64,000 bases of DNA from Cranoglanis bouderius (GCA_023630585.1 CM042566.1:12840754-12904753), one strand, 5' to 3'. Shown: positions 41,501 through 46,957, numbered from the stretch's first letter. Program-made: numbers and translations. The notes: a model not told the origin generated them from the sequence alone.

Positions 41501-44190
41501 TTAAGAACAAACCTTTCAGTTCATAATGAAAGACCTTTGCTGATGTTCTCCTACCTGGAAGCGAAGGATAATGGTCCAGATGAGGCCGAGCGTAAGACGA
41601 TGGTTGCCATCAACAATATCGTGAGATCCAACATTCTCCAGATGAACTCTCTGCTCTTTAAGGAACTGCAAGGCTTTGTCCACATTCTCCAGACAATGTA
41701 TTCGCATTCTGCCTCTTGTAGGTCGGGGCTTGGGATAGAAAAGTGGGTGGGTAGGTAGAAAGATAGTTAGATAGATAAAGACAGCTATACAGTTGAGCTC
41801 ATAAGTTTACATATGCCTTGCAGACTCAGCAAAATGTTAATCTTTTTTTCTTTTTTTTTTTTTTTTAAATAAGAGAGATCATAAAAATTTTATTATTTTT
41901 TTAGTACTGCCCTGAATAAGCTATTTCACATAATAGATGTTTACATATAGTCCACAAGACACAATAATAACTGAATTTACACAAATGACCCAGTTCAAAA
42001 GTTTACATACACTTGATTCTTAATATTGTGCATTGCTACCTGGATGATCAACGACTCATGTTGTTATGACTCGACTCAATGTTTTTATGTTTTGTAATAG
42101 TAGTCCCTTGTTTCTGCTTCTGGACAGTACTGTATGTGTATATAACTGGCCTAATCAGACCTATAGTGACTCAATTTAGTGATAAGTCTAAATATTAAGT
42201 TTAAGTAAATTGGTTAATCAGGTTTTGATTCATTTGATCCACCACACTCAGAAGAGAAACTGGAAATATTGTACAGACAAAACAAACACACTAGTAAAGC
42301 CAACCATCAAGAACATTAGACACAAGGACATGTTAATGAGAAAATAACTCAAACATACAAAGAATCTAGTGATCATAATTGTAAAAATTCATAACATTGC
42401 TGATAATAATTGTGCTTGCAGTTTGTGTATAATTGTGTTGATTCACTTAAATGACCATATATATATATATATATTTGCAAATCAACCATAATTAGTGGCT
42501 TGTCAGTTGAATCCAAAATACCATTTCAATTTCAAAATGACCTAAACATGTTCTCTGCAATATTAATTTATTTTTTAAAAGCAATGTTAAATGGGTCATG
42601 CTGACCCTGAATAGAAGATGAGGGCAGAAATGTAAAACAGTAGAAATGTACTGCATTTAGGAAAATTAATTGTGTTAATAAACTGACCAGTAGCTCTCCT
42701 GAAAGCACTTCCAGTAGCCTGGTGAGCATGTAACCATCTCTCAGATCATTATACAGGTCAGAGATGCGGCAGGAGACGCGAGCCAGATGAGAGTTCACCC
42801 ACTTAGTGAAGGTTTTCTTCTGTACCGCATCTCTTTCATCTAGAAAAGAAAAAGATATTCCAACACGACAGGATAACTTAATTATTATATCAATAAAAAC
42901 AGCTTAAAACCAATTGCACATACTATACGTAAAATCTGGATCTAAAACCTGTTCACATGTTTTTCCAAGAAGACATCTAATTAGAAGAATAAAACCCCAA
43001 TTTTCATCCCATATCCTCGATCCTTTCATGAAAAAAACAAGTCCCTAAGGCAACCGAGTGTTCATTATACAATTAAGACACCCTGATGTAAATAAGTAAT
43101 ATGTAAATACTTTTTAGGCTTTCAAATAGAGTATTTGATCTTGTAGTGGGGGAAAACTAGATAGCTGGTTTATCTAGCTAATTAACACTTGCTAAAAGAT
43201 CCACCATGACCCTCACCAGGTTACTGAAGATGAATGAAGAGAAAGTTAGGCTATTTTTATAGTCATGTTATGTTAGCTAAGTAAAGTTAGATCAAGTGAA
43301 CCAAACAGTGAACTGTTAATAAAGAAAAGAAAACGTAAGCATAAATCATAACAGCTTCTTTATCTTCTAAGGGTCTTTATTTTGGACAAATATTGATAGC
43401 AATCCCATAATTTTGTTCACTAGTCCAGATCTTCATAAAAACATGTCAGAATAACATTCAACTTTCGACAATCAGTCACTTCAACTGAGGAATATATTTA
43501 CATGAGTTAGGTACATGTGTCATAGCTAACATTTGTTTTGCAACTCTGATTAACAGTCATATTAGTATTTGTAAATCATTAGATGTTGTTCCATTAGATA
43601 ACATTAGCTATTTATGTTTGTTTTGCTTAACCACTCAGTGGTTAAGAAGTTGGGCTACTGATCGGAAAGAGCCCCAGTGTTGGGCACTTGAGCAAGGCCC
43701 TTAACCCTCAACTGCTCCCCGGGCACCGCAGCATAAAAATAAATGGCTGCCCACTGCTCTGGGTGTGCTCACGGTTTGTAGTGTGTGTGTGTGTGTGTGT
43801 GTTCACTACTCACAACTCCTAATGTATGTGCACTAACTTGGATGGGTTAAATGCAGAGGACAAATTCCGAGTATGGGTTACCATACATTGGCCTTCACAT
43901 GCAACTTTCACTTTAAAAATAGCCTAGTTGTGTAAGAATGTATCCAAGCTGTGAAGCAAGTGGGCGGAAGTGAATGACTGTTACAAGCACAGCACTCTAG
44001 AAGTTAATGATGATCAAGCTGTTAAAGGTGTATATTTCTTCCCACCTGCTAGTGCCTTAATGCGTGAGCATTCAAACAGTTTAGCACTAGTTGTTTCACT
44101 TTCCCAGAATCCTGTGCTGCTGGGCCGGTTGTTGTTGTTTAACTGTCTCTGGGCCTCTGCATTGTCCAGATCCGTAGCAGCACTGGCCAT
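4945..44190 (-). CDS. sptbn4: beta-IV spectrin, N-terminal half, 16 coding exons, 3' end outside window
   Basis: Joined exons: 44190-44046, 42839-42688, 41728-41555, 38301-38210, 35186-35106, 32302-32187, 32073-31961, 31514-31327, 30681-30564, 29747-29589, 29088-28786, 27938-27788, 26243-25373, 16953-16816, 11812-11056, 5147-4945. They sum to 3,761 nt (about 1,254 codons) in one unbroken frame. Domain order is CH1, CH2, then spectrin triple-helical repeats. The protein cross-links actin at the axon initial segment and nodes of Ranvier, binding ankyrin-G through later repeats that are not in the window. Beta-IV rather than beta-I/II/III is chosen from diagnostic wording: LFECSRIKAL, RDGYMLTRLLEV, ENVGSHDIVDG, IQVIKIETEDNRETRSAKDA, ISNQKFANSL, LELLAQRFDHK, GYYDIRR, VICNRVNHV and ALAVYRMFSEV. 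Which teleost copy (a or b) cannot be decided here. The known protein is about 2,500 residues, so about half is present. Confidence 0.93.
5600..6422. mobile_element. non-autonomous DNA transposon, GGGCCTCATTTATCAA ends
   Basis: 823 bp bounded by GGGCCTCATTTATCAATCTT and its near-perfect inverse (ending TTGATAAATGAGGCCC). No coding region. The target duplication is unclear, so no superfamily is assigned. Confidence 0.65.
7067..8408 (+). mobile_element. Tc1/mariner element, defective
   Basis: Inverted ends CAGTGGTGCTTGAAAGTTTG and the inverse of CAAGCACGACTG, flanked by TA. The transposase begins at ATG 7459 (MAQTKEISEDLRKRVVDAHQ). It is open to about 7830 and then frameshifted, with the catalytic middle deleted near 8007-8024. 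The C-terminal block (LSPDLNPIEMLWKDL) is kept near 8090. Confidence 0.88.
7459..8245 (+). pseudogene. Tc1 transposase, frameshifted and internally deleted
   Basis: The N-terminal paired-type helix-turn-helix (GYKTISKEFGLHQSTVRQT) is intact. A frameshift lies around 7830, and about 250 bp of the DDE core is missing between 8006 and 8024. The C-terminal 64 codons, 8051-8245, carry the final Glu region. It cannot make an active enzyme. Confidence 0.8.
9085..9870. mobile_element. hAT-like non-autonomous fragment
   Basis: Begins CAGAGGTGGGTAGAGTAGCC, the usual end of a fish hAT family, followed by AAGTAAAAGTA-type subterminal motifs on both arms. A matching right end (CACCTCTG) is not present, so the right side is truncated or diverged. 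Confidence 0.55.
9924..10382 (-). mobile_element. 5'-truncated RTE-type LINE, 459 bp
   Basis: Flanked by a 15-bp duplication GGAGAGTTATACAAC at 9909-9923 and 10383-10397. The minus-strand frame (143 codons, 10382-9951) is the C-terminal tail of the reverse transcriptase found across fish (LRWFGHVQRRESEYIGKRML, GRRPRGRPKRRFMDVVKED). Truncation at the 5' end is typical of target-primed LINE insertion. Confidence 0.85.
11056..11812 (-). CDS. sptbn4: sptbn4 coding exon 15, large (spectrin repeats ~7-9)
   Basis: 757 nt, residues ~934-1186, WNHMVELVEQKKDHLDSILR through RRDELVQAHIYHLFMKDVKQ to AEAFLNNQ. It has heptad-rich helices with conserved Trp positions and no frame errors. Acceptor AG is at 11814-11813 and donor GT at 11055-11054. 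Confidence 0.94.
12560..12645. repeat. compound microsatellite (AAAT)n(ACT)n(AAT)n(ATT)n
   Basis: Four simple motifs in sequence. The AAT and ATT runs (12598-12643) are reverse complements and could fold into a hairpin. Confidence 0.9.
12774..12820. repeat. (CA)n microsatellite
   Basis: About 23 CA units with one G interruption. Confidence 0.95.
13460..13494. repeat. (GT)n microsatellite
   Basis: About 17 uninterrupted GT units inside the hAT-like element. Confidence 0.95.
14005..15574 (+). mobile_element. Tc1/mariner element with long IR/DR ends, nested in a hAT
   Basis: 1,570 bp flanked by TA. Inverted repeats are about 220 bp each, and each contains two copies of an AGTGAGTACACCCCT motif, the IR/DR arrangement bound by Tc1-type transposases. 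The ends remain nearly perfect inverse copies apart from a short deletion in the right arm. Confidence 0.93.
14375..15372 (+). pseudogene. Tc1 transposase with one frameshift
   Basis: ATG at 14375 (MAPHGKELSEDLKKRIVALH). Helix-turn-helix spans residues ~15-45, and the first catalytic Asp lies in LWSDETKINLF. Frame is lost near 14985-14995 and recovered by 15118-15372. The second Asp region (HDNDPKHT) lies in between, and the last motif reads LNHTEHLWG in place of the usual NPIEHLWG. Otherwise well preserved. Confidence 0.85.
15820..16199 (+). mobile_element. Tc1-related MITE, left end missing
   Basis: Carries a transposase C-terminal relic (WPVLNPDLNPTGQLWDES) and ends in GTACTTTTGGCCATATAGTA, the terminus shared with 24662-25111 and 27191-27498. 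Confidence 0.6.
16816..16953 (-). CDS. sptbn4: sptbn4 coding exon 14 (spectrin repeat ~6/7)
   Basis: 138 nt, residues ~888-934, FESLDQEMNSLMGRILDVN to CQDHLNSR. Acceptor AG is at 16955-16954 and donor GT at 16815-16814. It is isolated between an 8.4 kb intron carrying the chromovirus and a 5 kb intron carrying the nested hAT/Tc1, so it is easily missed. Confidence 0.9.
17334..17945 (-). repeat. 3' LTR of the chromovirus
   Basis: 612 bp, aligned end to end with 22196-22807 and with about 18 visible differences. Just inside it lies CCCCTCCAAAGGG / GCCCCCT, a polypurine tract when read on the minus strand. Confidence 0.93.
17858..18511 (-). pseudogene. pol: chromovirus integrase C-terminus with chromodomain
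   Basis: Contains the integrase C-terminal GPF/Y-like segment (RYIGPFKIIKPIN, FHVSLLKPF) then a chromodomain (LKSRRRQGRLQYLTEWEGYG, followed by ILDPDMVNDFHRQHPE). Chromodomains steer integration to marked chromatin and place the element among chromoviruses. It is cut off from the integrase core by an in-frame stop. Confidence 0.9.
18512..19618 (-). pseudogene. pol: chromovirus RNase H end and integrase, broken
   Basis: 19618-19079 carries the end of RNase H and the HHCC zinc domain (GHPGSRRTYHLL, CSICAQTKV). 18985-18512 carries the integrase core (DIVSDQGPQFTSRVW, YHPESNGQVERVNQE). The two parts are in different frames, and part of the core between 19079 and 18985 is not in either long frame. 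A stop at 18512 separates it from the chromodomain. Confidence 0.87.
19615..20797 (-). pseudogene. pol: chromovirus reverse transcriptase/RNase H, frameshifted
   Basis: Two overlapping frames: 20797-20585 holds the region before RT motif 1, and 20709-19615 holds FFFVAKKGGGLRPCIDYRGL, the YIDDILIYS catalytic box and the RNase H start (VDASEARVGAILSQ). The change of frame is near 20620-20640. A second disruption in RNase H is near 19700, after which the frame loses homology until 19618. Confidence 0.88.
20878..22179 (-). CDS. gag: chromovirus Gag with CCHC knuckle, running into a protease-like domain, 433 aa
   Basis: Starts MDAAEKILQA just after the primer site. A capsid region lies around residues 55-210 (PEKYAGNPG, TGKALRWAAAV). 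A CCHC knuckle CFYCGQADHLLNSC lies near residue 258, and a retropepsin active site DSGAAGSFID near 330. The frame ends at 20878, before RT. In a live element it would build the particle; the frame itself is open. Confidence 0.9.
   Translation of the reverse strand: MDAAEKILQAITAHAQILSVQQQCLGEMVQSLQCLSQVAATATQHVAPAPVHAPRMPMPIPEKYAGNPGLCKGFILQCSLYFDCCGEMSDNENISRFIALLTGKALRWAAAVRERGGEAVTSYETFIAMFRRVFDHAPDHQEVGERLLTLRQGLLRVAEFALEFHTIAAGSGWNDVALKAVFRQGLNPAILTEMACRDEPLNLDALIDLAIWLDQLLHSRGLQPHRTESTRPLATMEPLQIGHAKLNCGERERRRRENLCFYCGQADHLLNSCPIRPSNVTPARGGPHTRSAPMSKVPDAVSHAFTLPVILEHSGTCTLFTAMPDSGAAGSFIDEGIVHQLGLPICPLSNSLSVQAIDGKPIGDITHHTHPLGLRVHALHREDMTFWITNSARYRIILGLPWMEQHNPKITWVDLQITSWSPSCGSTASTRSR
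22183..22195 (-). promoter_or_regulatory. self-complementary primer binding site of the chromovirus
   Basis: On the minus strand GAATACTTCGCCC directly follows the LTR. AATACTTCGC is complementary to GCGAAGTATT at the predicted RNA 5' end, as in self-priming chromoviruses. Confidence 0.7.
22196..22807 (-). repeat. 5' LTR of the chromovirus
   Basis: 612 bp; on the minus strand it starts TGTTAGGTCGCGCC and ends GTGTCGTAACA. GCGAAGTATT lies at 22537-22528, preceded about 30 bp upstream by TATTTAAG. The hairpin GTCGCGC / GCGCGAC at 22783-22801 matches the one in the 46958 element with a different loop. Confidence 0.93.
23187..23300 (+). mobile_element. possible hAT/ZMYM1-type transposase start, short relic
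   Basis: MKRYKPSGAQFRKKLEEEAN resembles the first residues of ZMYM1-like/hAT proteins common in fish. Only about 25 codons are recognisable; no termini were found. Confidence 0.4.
24662..25111. mobile_element. Tc1-related MITE (TTGGCCAAAAG ends)
   Basis: About 450 bp between inverted ends reading TTTGGCCAAAAGTTTGTGAA and the inverse. It retains a piece of transposase coding sequence (CAACCCCACTGAACACTTTT) but no open frame. Lies in sptbn4 intron 13. Confidence 0.7.
25373..26243 (-). CDS. sptbn4: sptbn4 coding exon 13, large (spectrin repeats ~3-6)
   Basis: 871 nt, residues ~598-888, the largest exon here, coding about three triple-helical repeats. It opens with YQPCDPQVICNRVNHV, has repeat-core tryptophans at regular ~105-residue spacing, and ends ERLEDVEVVAHR. 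Acceptor AG is at 26245-26244 and donor GT at 25372-25371. The middle of this exon is less conserved than the CH region, as is usual for beta-IV. Confidence 0.93.
26800..27580. repeat. degenerate 21-bp tandem repeat array
   Basis: Repeats of type CAATACTGTGCGAAGTGTTTA, 21 bp, occur at about 26806-26890, 27110-27190 and 27500-27580, with a few 16-20 bp and 35 bp variants. Longer blocks (CATGTTGAATATCACAG, TACAACTATAAATACAGG) are also duplicated on both sides, so a unit of several hundred bp was copied too. Confidence 0.65.
27191..27498. mobile_element. Tc1-related MITE inside a 21-bp tandem repeat
   Basis: 308 bp, ends CACTATATTGCCAAAAGTA and inverse, TA at 27189-27190 and 27499-27500. Removing it plus one TA restores a perfect-length 21-bp unit of the surrounding array, so the insertion site is exact. 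Confidence 0.85.
27699..27746. repeat. (ATT)n microsatellite
   Basis: About 15 units ending 42 bp below sptbn4 exon 12. Confidence 0.95.
27788..27938 (-). CDS. sptbn4: sptbn4 coding exon 12 (spectrin repeats 2/3)
   Basis: 151 nt, residues ~548-598, MKLLSKDFGKHLLEVEDLLQ to ALKFTTID plus one base of Gly. Acceptor AG is at 27940-27939 and donor GT at 27787-27786. An (ATT)n microsatellite begins about 40 bp below the exon, in intron 12. Confidence 0.92.
28034..28546 (+). mobile_element. solo LTR, gypsy-type, in sptbn4 intron 11
   Basis: 513 bp beginning TGTCGTGG and ending ATGACA, with perfect 5-bp GATAT duplications at 28029-28033 and 28547-28551. TATATTTAAA near 28253 is followed by GCGAAGTATTG at 28291, the same RNA-start motif as in the two full elements. 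AATAAA occurs near 28496. The internal region was lost by LTR-LTR recombination. Confidence 0.88.
28786..29088 (-). CDS. sptbn4: sptbn4 coding exon 11 (spectrin repeat 2)
   Basis: 303 nt, 101 codons (residues ~447-547), DNFGYDLPAVEAAMKKHEAI to MIDWMEEMQ. It covers almost one triple-helical repeat, and GYYDIRR fits beta-IV. Acceptor AG is at 29090-29089 and donor GT at 28785-28784. A solo LTR sits in the following intron. Confidence 0.95.
29589..29747 (-). CDS. sptbn4: sptbn4 coding exon 10 (spectrin repeat 1)
   Basis: 159 nt, 53 codons (residues ~394-446), AWERLEKAEHERGVALRKEL through NENQRLVSQ. LELLAQRFDHK is the beta-IV form where beta-I/II have LEQLARRFDRK. Acceptor AG is at 29749-29748 and donor GT at 29588-29587. 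Confidence 0.95.
30398..30441. repeat. (TTC)n(TTA)n microsatellite
   Basis: Eight or so TTC units followed by TTA units. Confidence 0.9.
30564..30681 (-). CDS. sptbn4: sptbn4 coding exon 9 (spectrin repeat 1)
   Basis: 118 nt, residues ~354-393, FQEKGNLEVLLFTIQSKLRA and GKLISDINK. A strongly conserved beta-spectrin segment. Acceptor AG is at 30683-30682 and donor GT at 30563-30562. Confidence 0.94.
31327..31514 (-). CDS. sptbn4: sptbn4 coding exon 8 (start of spectrin repeat 1)
   Basis: 188 nt, residues ~292-354, VLDNAIEAEKVIQRYEALAS through GVQQQLQAFTTYCTIEKPIK. It is helical and marks the start of the rod. ISNQKFANSL and the TYC variant agree with beta-IV. Acceptor AG is at 31516-31515; the donor is GT at 31326-31325 within GTATGC. 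Confidence 0.94.
31961..32073 (-). CDS. sptbn4: sptbn4 coding exon 7 (end of CH2)
   Basis: 113 nt, residues ~253-291, including NPDEKSIITYVVSYYHYFSK and the GKRIGK that closes the actin-binding domain. Acceptor AG is at 32075-32074 and donor GT at 31960-31959. Confidence 0.95.
32187..32302 (-). CDS. sptbn4: sptbn4 coding exon 6 (CH2)
   Basis: 116 nt, residues ~215-253. It starts PDLIEFNKLTRSNATHNLQQ and ends LTKLLDPE plus one base. Acceptor AG is at 32304-32303 and donor GT at 32186-32185. Only 113 bp of intron separate it from exon 7, the shortest intron in the window. Confidence 0.92.
32492..32564. repeat. (TA)n microsatellite
   Basis: About 36 TA units, target of the Tc1 at 32565. Confidence 0.95.
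32565..34073 (+). mobile_element. Tc1/mariner element in (TA)n, sptbn4 intron 5
   Basis: 1,509 bp with about 200-bp inverted repeats starting CAGGTGCATCTCAATAAATT. Flanked by TA. It contains an almost complete transposase frame. Confidence 0.93.
32828..33748 (+). pseudogene. Tc1 transposase, 306 codons, N-terminal deletion and early stop
   Basis: MVSQFGSLG is followed directly by KPQTFIAKEAGCSQSAVSKH, so a segment of about two dozen codons usual in this family seems deleted in the DNA-binding part. The catalytic region is kept (LFSDESKF, FQQDLAPAHTAKS, NPIENLWG), although SPHLN replaces SPDLN. TGA at 33746-33748 truncates the last ~14 codons; the next codons would continue the family C-terminus. 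Confidence 0.85.
34258..35045. mobile_element. DNA transposon remnant, CACTCACTGTCCACTTTATT ends
   Basis: 788 bp between inverted ends (CACTCACTGTCCACTTTATT and AAAGTGGACAGTGAGTG) flanked by TA. It holds broken transposase-like sequence but no open frame. A common fish Tc1-derived repeat. Confidence 0.75.
35106..35186 (-). CDS. sptbn4: sptbn4 coding exon 5 (CH2)
   Basis: 81 nt, residues ~188-215, YPEVNIHNFTTCWRDGLAFN followed by ALIHRHR. Acceptor AG is at 35188-35187 and donor GT at 35105-35104. This is the core of the second calponin-homology domain. One Cys (TTCW) sits where vertebrate beta spectrins usually have Ser. Confidence 0.94.
35993..37946 (+). mobile_element. Tc1-like element with an internal insertion
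   Basis: Ends CAACCCCTGGCAAAAATGAT and the inverse of ATTTTTGCCAGGGTTTG, flanked by TA. The transposase start is at 36361 (MASPRELSIETMERIIKLCQ, helix-turn-helix to ~36537), then broken frames. The catalytic region is cut by the insert at about 37153-37507. Confidence 0.82.
37153..37507 (-). mobile_element. insert within a Tc1 element; remnant coding tail with EVHEETSTP repeats
   Basis: About 355 bp interrupting a Tc1 (35993-37946): Tc1 sequence stops after 37152 and resumes at GACAAGGCTCC near 37509. The minus strand encodes LLEVHEGTSTQATSLLEVHE and EETSTPVLPMSEVHG. This resembles SEVLEETSTPSP in the Gag-zinc finger protein (about residues 520-535), so it may come from a relative of that element. 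Edges are approximate. Confidence 0.45.
38210..38301 (-). CDS. sptbn4: sptbn4 coding exon 4 (CH1-CH2 linker)
   Basis: 92 nt, residues ~158-188. It begins IQVIKIETEDNRETRSAKDA and runs into LLLWCQMKTAG. Acceptor AG is at 38303-38302 and donor GT at 38209-38208. The linker wording is that of human beta-IV spectrin, which helps separate it from the beta-I/II/III forms. It starts CH2. Confidence 0.95.
39985..40290 (+). mobile_element. tRNA-derived SINE with LINE-like tail
   Basis: Contains a box-B-like GGGAGTTCGATTCCCACCTC segment near 40024, then unrelated body, then a tail GGATAAGCGGTACAGAAAAT with GGAT repeats shared by fish SINE/LINE pairs. Lies in sptbn4 intron 3. Confidence 0.65.
40341..41474 (-). 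mobile_element. Tc1/mariner deletion derivative (AGTGAGGGAAAAAAGTATTT ends)
   Basis: 1,134 bp flanked by TA with long inverted repeats. The minus-strand transposase keeps the N-terminus from ATG 41106 (MAKTKELSKDVRDKIVDLHK through EDLVNDH) and then jumps by internal deletion near 40840 to the C-terminal block, so the DDE core is lost. Same family as 55063-56501. Confidence 0.88.
41555..41728 (-). CDS. sptbn4: sptbn4 coding exon 3 (CH1, second half)
   Basis: 174 nt, 58 whole codons (residues ~100-157), PRPTRGRMRIHCLENVDKAL to the WTIILRFQ end of CH1. Acceptor AG is at 41730-41729 and donor GT at 41554-41553. The exon reads without error. The intron on its downstream side (41554-38302) holds a Tc1 deletion copy and a SINE. 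Confidence 0.94.
41790..42075. mobile_element. Tc1-type end fragment (CAGTTGAGCTCATAAGTTTA)
   Basis: Starts after TA with a terminus typical of a fish Tc1 family, and a second GTTTACATACACTTGATTCT motif near 42002. The right end was not found. Confidence 0.5.
42688..42839 (-). CDS. sptbn4: sptbn4 coding exon 2 (CH1, first half)
   Basis: 152 nt, completing Asp49 and encoding 50 more residues (DERDAVQKKTFTKWVNSHLA onward, ending LEVLSGELL). Acceptor AG is at 42841-42840 and donor GT at 42687-42686; it ends in phase 0. The KTFTKWVNSHL block is the actin-binding start of the first calponin-homology domain and is almost invariant in beta spectrins. RDGYMLTRLLEV is the beta-IV-like variant where beta-I/II have RDGRMLIKLLEV. 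Confidence 0.93.
43625..43920 (+). mobile_element. SINE-like repeat
   Basis: CAGTGGTTAAGAAGTTGGGC, then GAGCAAGGCCCTTAACCCTC, a signature of a widespread fish SINE, followed by a (GT)n stretch at 43782-43801. Lies in sptbn4 intron 1. Confidence 0.6.
44046..44190 (-). CDS. sptbn4: sptbn4 coding exon 1 (start codon)
   Basis: Encodes residues 1-48 plus the first base of Asp49, beginning MASAATDLDN and ending SRIKALA. The ATG at 44190-44188 has A at -3 and G at +4, a good Kozak context. The donor GT is at 44045-44044. This is the variable head upstream of CH1; the Asn run and the LFECSRIKAL block match beta-IV spectrin. A plausible acceptor AG at 44214-44213 suggests this exon starts at 44212, with 22 nt of 5' UTR and a separate upstream non-coding exon that I could not find. 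Confidence 0.88.
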
Positions 44191-44212
44191 TGTGCCTGTT
44201 TTCCAAGAAACC

Positions 44213-44279
44213 CTGTATGGAATACACAAAATGACAGAATCACACACAGAACAGACCAAAACAAAACTTTATATACATA
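44213..44279 (-). other. possible splice acceptor and end of upstream intron
   Basis: On the minus strand an AG at 44214-44213 preceded by a T-rich stretch precedes the 22 nt leader and the start codon. This implies a separate non-coding first exon further up. A Tc1-like element starts directly behind it at about 44280. No promoter or CpG-rich segment that I would assign to sptbn4 was found in 44.2-64 kb. Confidence 0.4.
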
Positions 44280-44443
44280 TAGTACTGTGCAAAGGTTTAA
44301 GACAGGTGTGAAAAAATGCTGTAAAGTAAGAATGCTTTCAAAAATAGACATGTAATAATAGTTCATATTTATTAAAATGCAAAGTGACTGAACAGAAGAA
44401 AAATCTACATCAAATCAATATTTGGTGTGACCACCCTTTGCCT

Positions 44444-46468
44444 TCAAAATTGCATCAATTCATCAATTCTTCTAGGTACACTTGCACACAGTTTTTGAAG
44501 GAACTCGGCAGGTAGGTTGGCCCAAACATCTTGGATAACTAACCACAGTTCTTCTGTGGATTTAGGCAGCCTCAGTTGCTTTTCTCTCTTCATGTAATCC
44601 CAGACAGACTCGATGATGTTGAGATCAGGGCTCTGTGGGGACCATACCATCACTTCCAGGACTCCTTGTTCTTCTTTACGCTGAAAATAGTTATTAATGA
44701 CTTTATGTTTGGGGTCGCTGTCATGCTGCAGAATAAATTTGGGGCCAATCAGATGCCTCCCTTATGGTATTGCATGATGGATAAGTATCTGCCTGTACTT
44801 CTCAGCATTGAGGAGACCATTAATTCTGACCAAATCCCCAACTCCATTTGCAGAAATGCAGCCCCAAACTTGCAAGGAACCTCCACCATGCTTCACTGTT
44901 GCCTGCAGACACTCATTCGTGTACCGCTCTCCAGCCCTTCTGCCTTCTGCTACAGCCAAATATGTCAAATTTTGACTCATCATTCCTGAGCACCTGCTGC
45001 CATTTTTCTGCACCCCAGTTCCTGTATTTTCGTGCATAGTTGAGTCGCTTGGCCTTGTTTCCACATCGGAGGTATGGCTTTTTGGCCGCAAGGCTTCCAT
45101 GAAGGCCACTTCTGACCAGACTTCTCCGGACAGTAGATGGGTCTACCAGGGTCCCACTGGTTTCTGTCAGGTCTGAGCTGATGGCACTGCTGGACATCTT
45201 CCGATTGCGAAGGGAAGTAAGCCTGATGTGTCTTTCATCTGCTGCAGTAAGATTCCTTGGCCAACCACTGCGTCTACAGTCCTCAACATTGCCAGTTTCT
45301 TTGTGCTTCTTCAAAAGAGCTTGTACAGTAGGGATGGGCGATATGGACTTAAAACTATATCACGATAGTTTCTGGTATTTATTGCGATAACAATATCAGT
45401 GATGATATAAATTTAGTACCATTCACCACTGTTTTTGGCTGCAAGTGATAGCTGCATGTAGGGCTGTGACGGTGGCAGGTTTTTACAAACGAGAGTGAAA
45501 TTTGTATCACTATATAATATAATATAGTATAATAGGGTTCAATTAAATAAAAACCTAAATATAAAAAAATTAAATGAGGCTTTATTTTAGCACTTCTGTC
45601 AGTGAAACAACTCAATGCAGCCTTGTTGTGTTGTGTTGTTGCAATGAGAAACAGCCTGAGGGTGCTGTGGGATACGGTATTGTGATTGAGGGAGAAGAAG
45701 TGGATAATAAAGCAAGTGAAACACAGTCGCATGTTCCTTTCTCGTTAGGCACGAATCCAAAATGTTCCCAGATCGCCAATGTAACATTTGGTTTCCCAAC
45801 AAGATCCATCGCAGCGGCAGAACCCGAAGTGAAATTGCAGAATTCGCCTGACTGGATTTTGCCGCGCTCAAACAAACCCGCTGTTTACGTAATTTGTGTA
45901 TTAATATAAAATATCCCGCTATATGGTAGGCTAAAAATACAAATTAATACTGCAACTGTTATTATTATTACACATGTATACAAAATGTTGTACTTTGTAC
46001 TTGTCATAGTGCCCACTCAAGCCGAAACATTAACGTGGCGCGTGATGTAACAATACCGCAGGTGGCACGGTCATCATGGCCACCATCACAGCCCTAGCTG
46101 CATGCAATCTTGGGAGCCTCAAAAACACAAACTTTAATATAGCTCCTTGTTTAGCGATAAACTCCTCCTCAGCTTCACGTCTGCCTTCTACTATACTTGT
46201 TTTTGCTCTGCACGTGAGCTGCGAATGGGTCGCAGACCGACACACACAGAAATACGTCATCAACTAGGCTTTATCGTTATTATCGTGGGAAGACAAATTC
46301 TTATTGTGGGGAGAATTTCTACCGGTATCGCAAACAATAAGATATTGTCCATTCCTACTGGACAGCACATCTGGAAACCCCTGTCTGCCTTGAAATTTCT
46401 GCCTGGGAGAGACCTTGCTGATGAAGTATAACTACCTTCTGTCTTGTTGCTCTGCTCAGTCTTGCCAT
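44444..46468 (-). pseudogene. Tc1 transposase, interrupted and frameshifted
   Basis: The N-terminal 34 or so codons precede the hAT insertion. The longest later piece, 45314-44913, covers the second DNA-binding helix set and the first catalytic region (VLRNDESKFDIF, where the usual SDES reads NDES). The last piece, 44653-44444, has SPDLNIIESVWDYM. It is inactive. Confidence 0.8.
45329..46357. mobile_element. hAT-like non-autonomous element inside a Tc1
   Basis: 1,029 bp with ends TAGGGATGGGCGATAT and the inverse of ATATTGTCCATTCCTA, and 8-bp duplications TTGTACAG (45321-45328) and CTGGACAG (46358-46365), six of eight equal. No transposase. Confidence 0.8.
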
Positions 46469-46881
46469 GGTGTACGACTTTTGACAGTAAACTGTCTTCA
46501 ACAACCTCACCTTGTCAGCTGAGTTTGGCTGTTCCTCACCCAGTTTTATTCCTCCTACACAGCTGTTTCTGTTTCAGTTAATGACTGTGTTTCAACCTAC
46601 TATTGAATTGATGATCATTAGCACCTGTTTGGTGTAACTGTTTAATCATACACCTGACTATCTGCCTACAAAATCCCTGACTTTGTGCAAGTGTACCTAG
46701 AAGAATTGATGCTGTTTTGAAGACAAAGGGTGGTCACACCAAATATTGATTTGATGCAGATTTTTCTTTTGTTCACTCACTTTGCATTTTTTAAATTGCT
46801 AAATATAAACTATTGCCATGTTTATTTTTGAAAGCATTCTTACTTTACAGCATTTTTTCACACCTAAAACTTTTGCACAGT

Positions 46882-46885
<4 letters not shown>

Positions 46886-46957
<72 letters not shown>
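46886..46957. repeat. (TA)n microsatellite, left half
   Basis: About 35 TA units between the Tc1 end at 46885 and the LTR at 46958. The array was split by the LTR element. Confidence 0.95.

Larger units (their letters stand above)
44280..46885 (-). mobile_element. Tc1/mariner element split by a hAT-like insertion
   Basis: Inverted ends AGTACTGTGCAAAGGTTTAA and the inverse of ACTTTTGCACAGTATTG, next to TA. The minus-strand transposase starts at ATG 46468 (MARLSRATRQKVVILHQQGL) and is interrupted at 46365/45321 inside the helix-turn-helix. It resumes as QALLKKHKETGNV, with later frameshifts (45314-44913, 45109-44762, 44653-44444). Confidence 0.88.
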
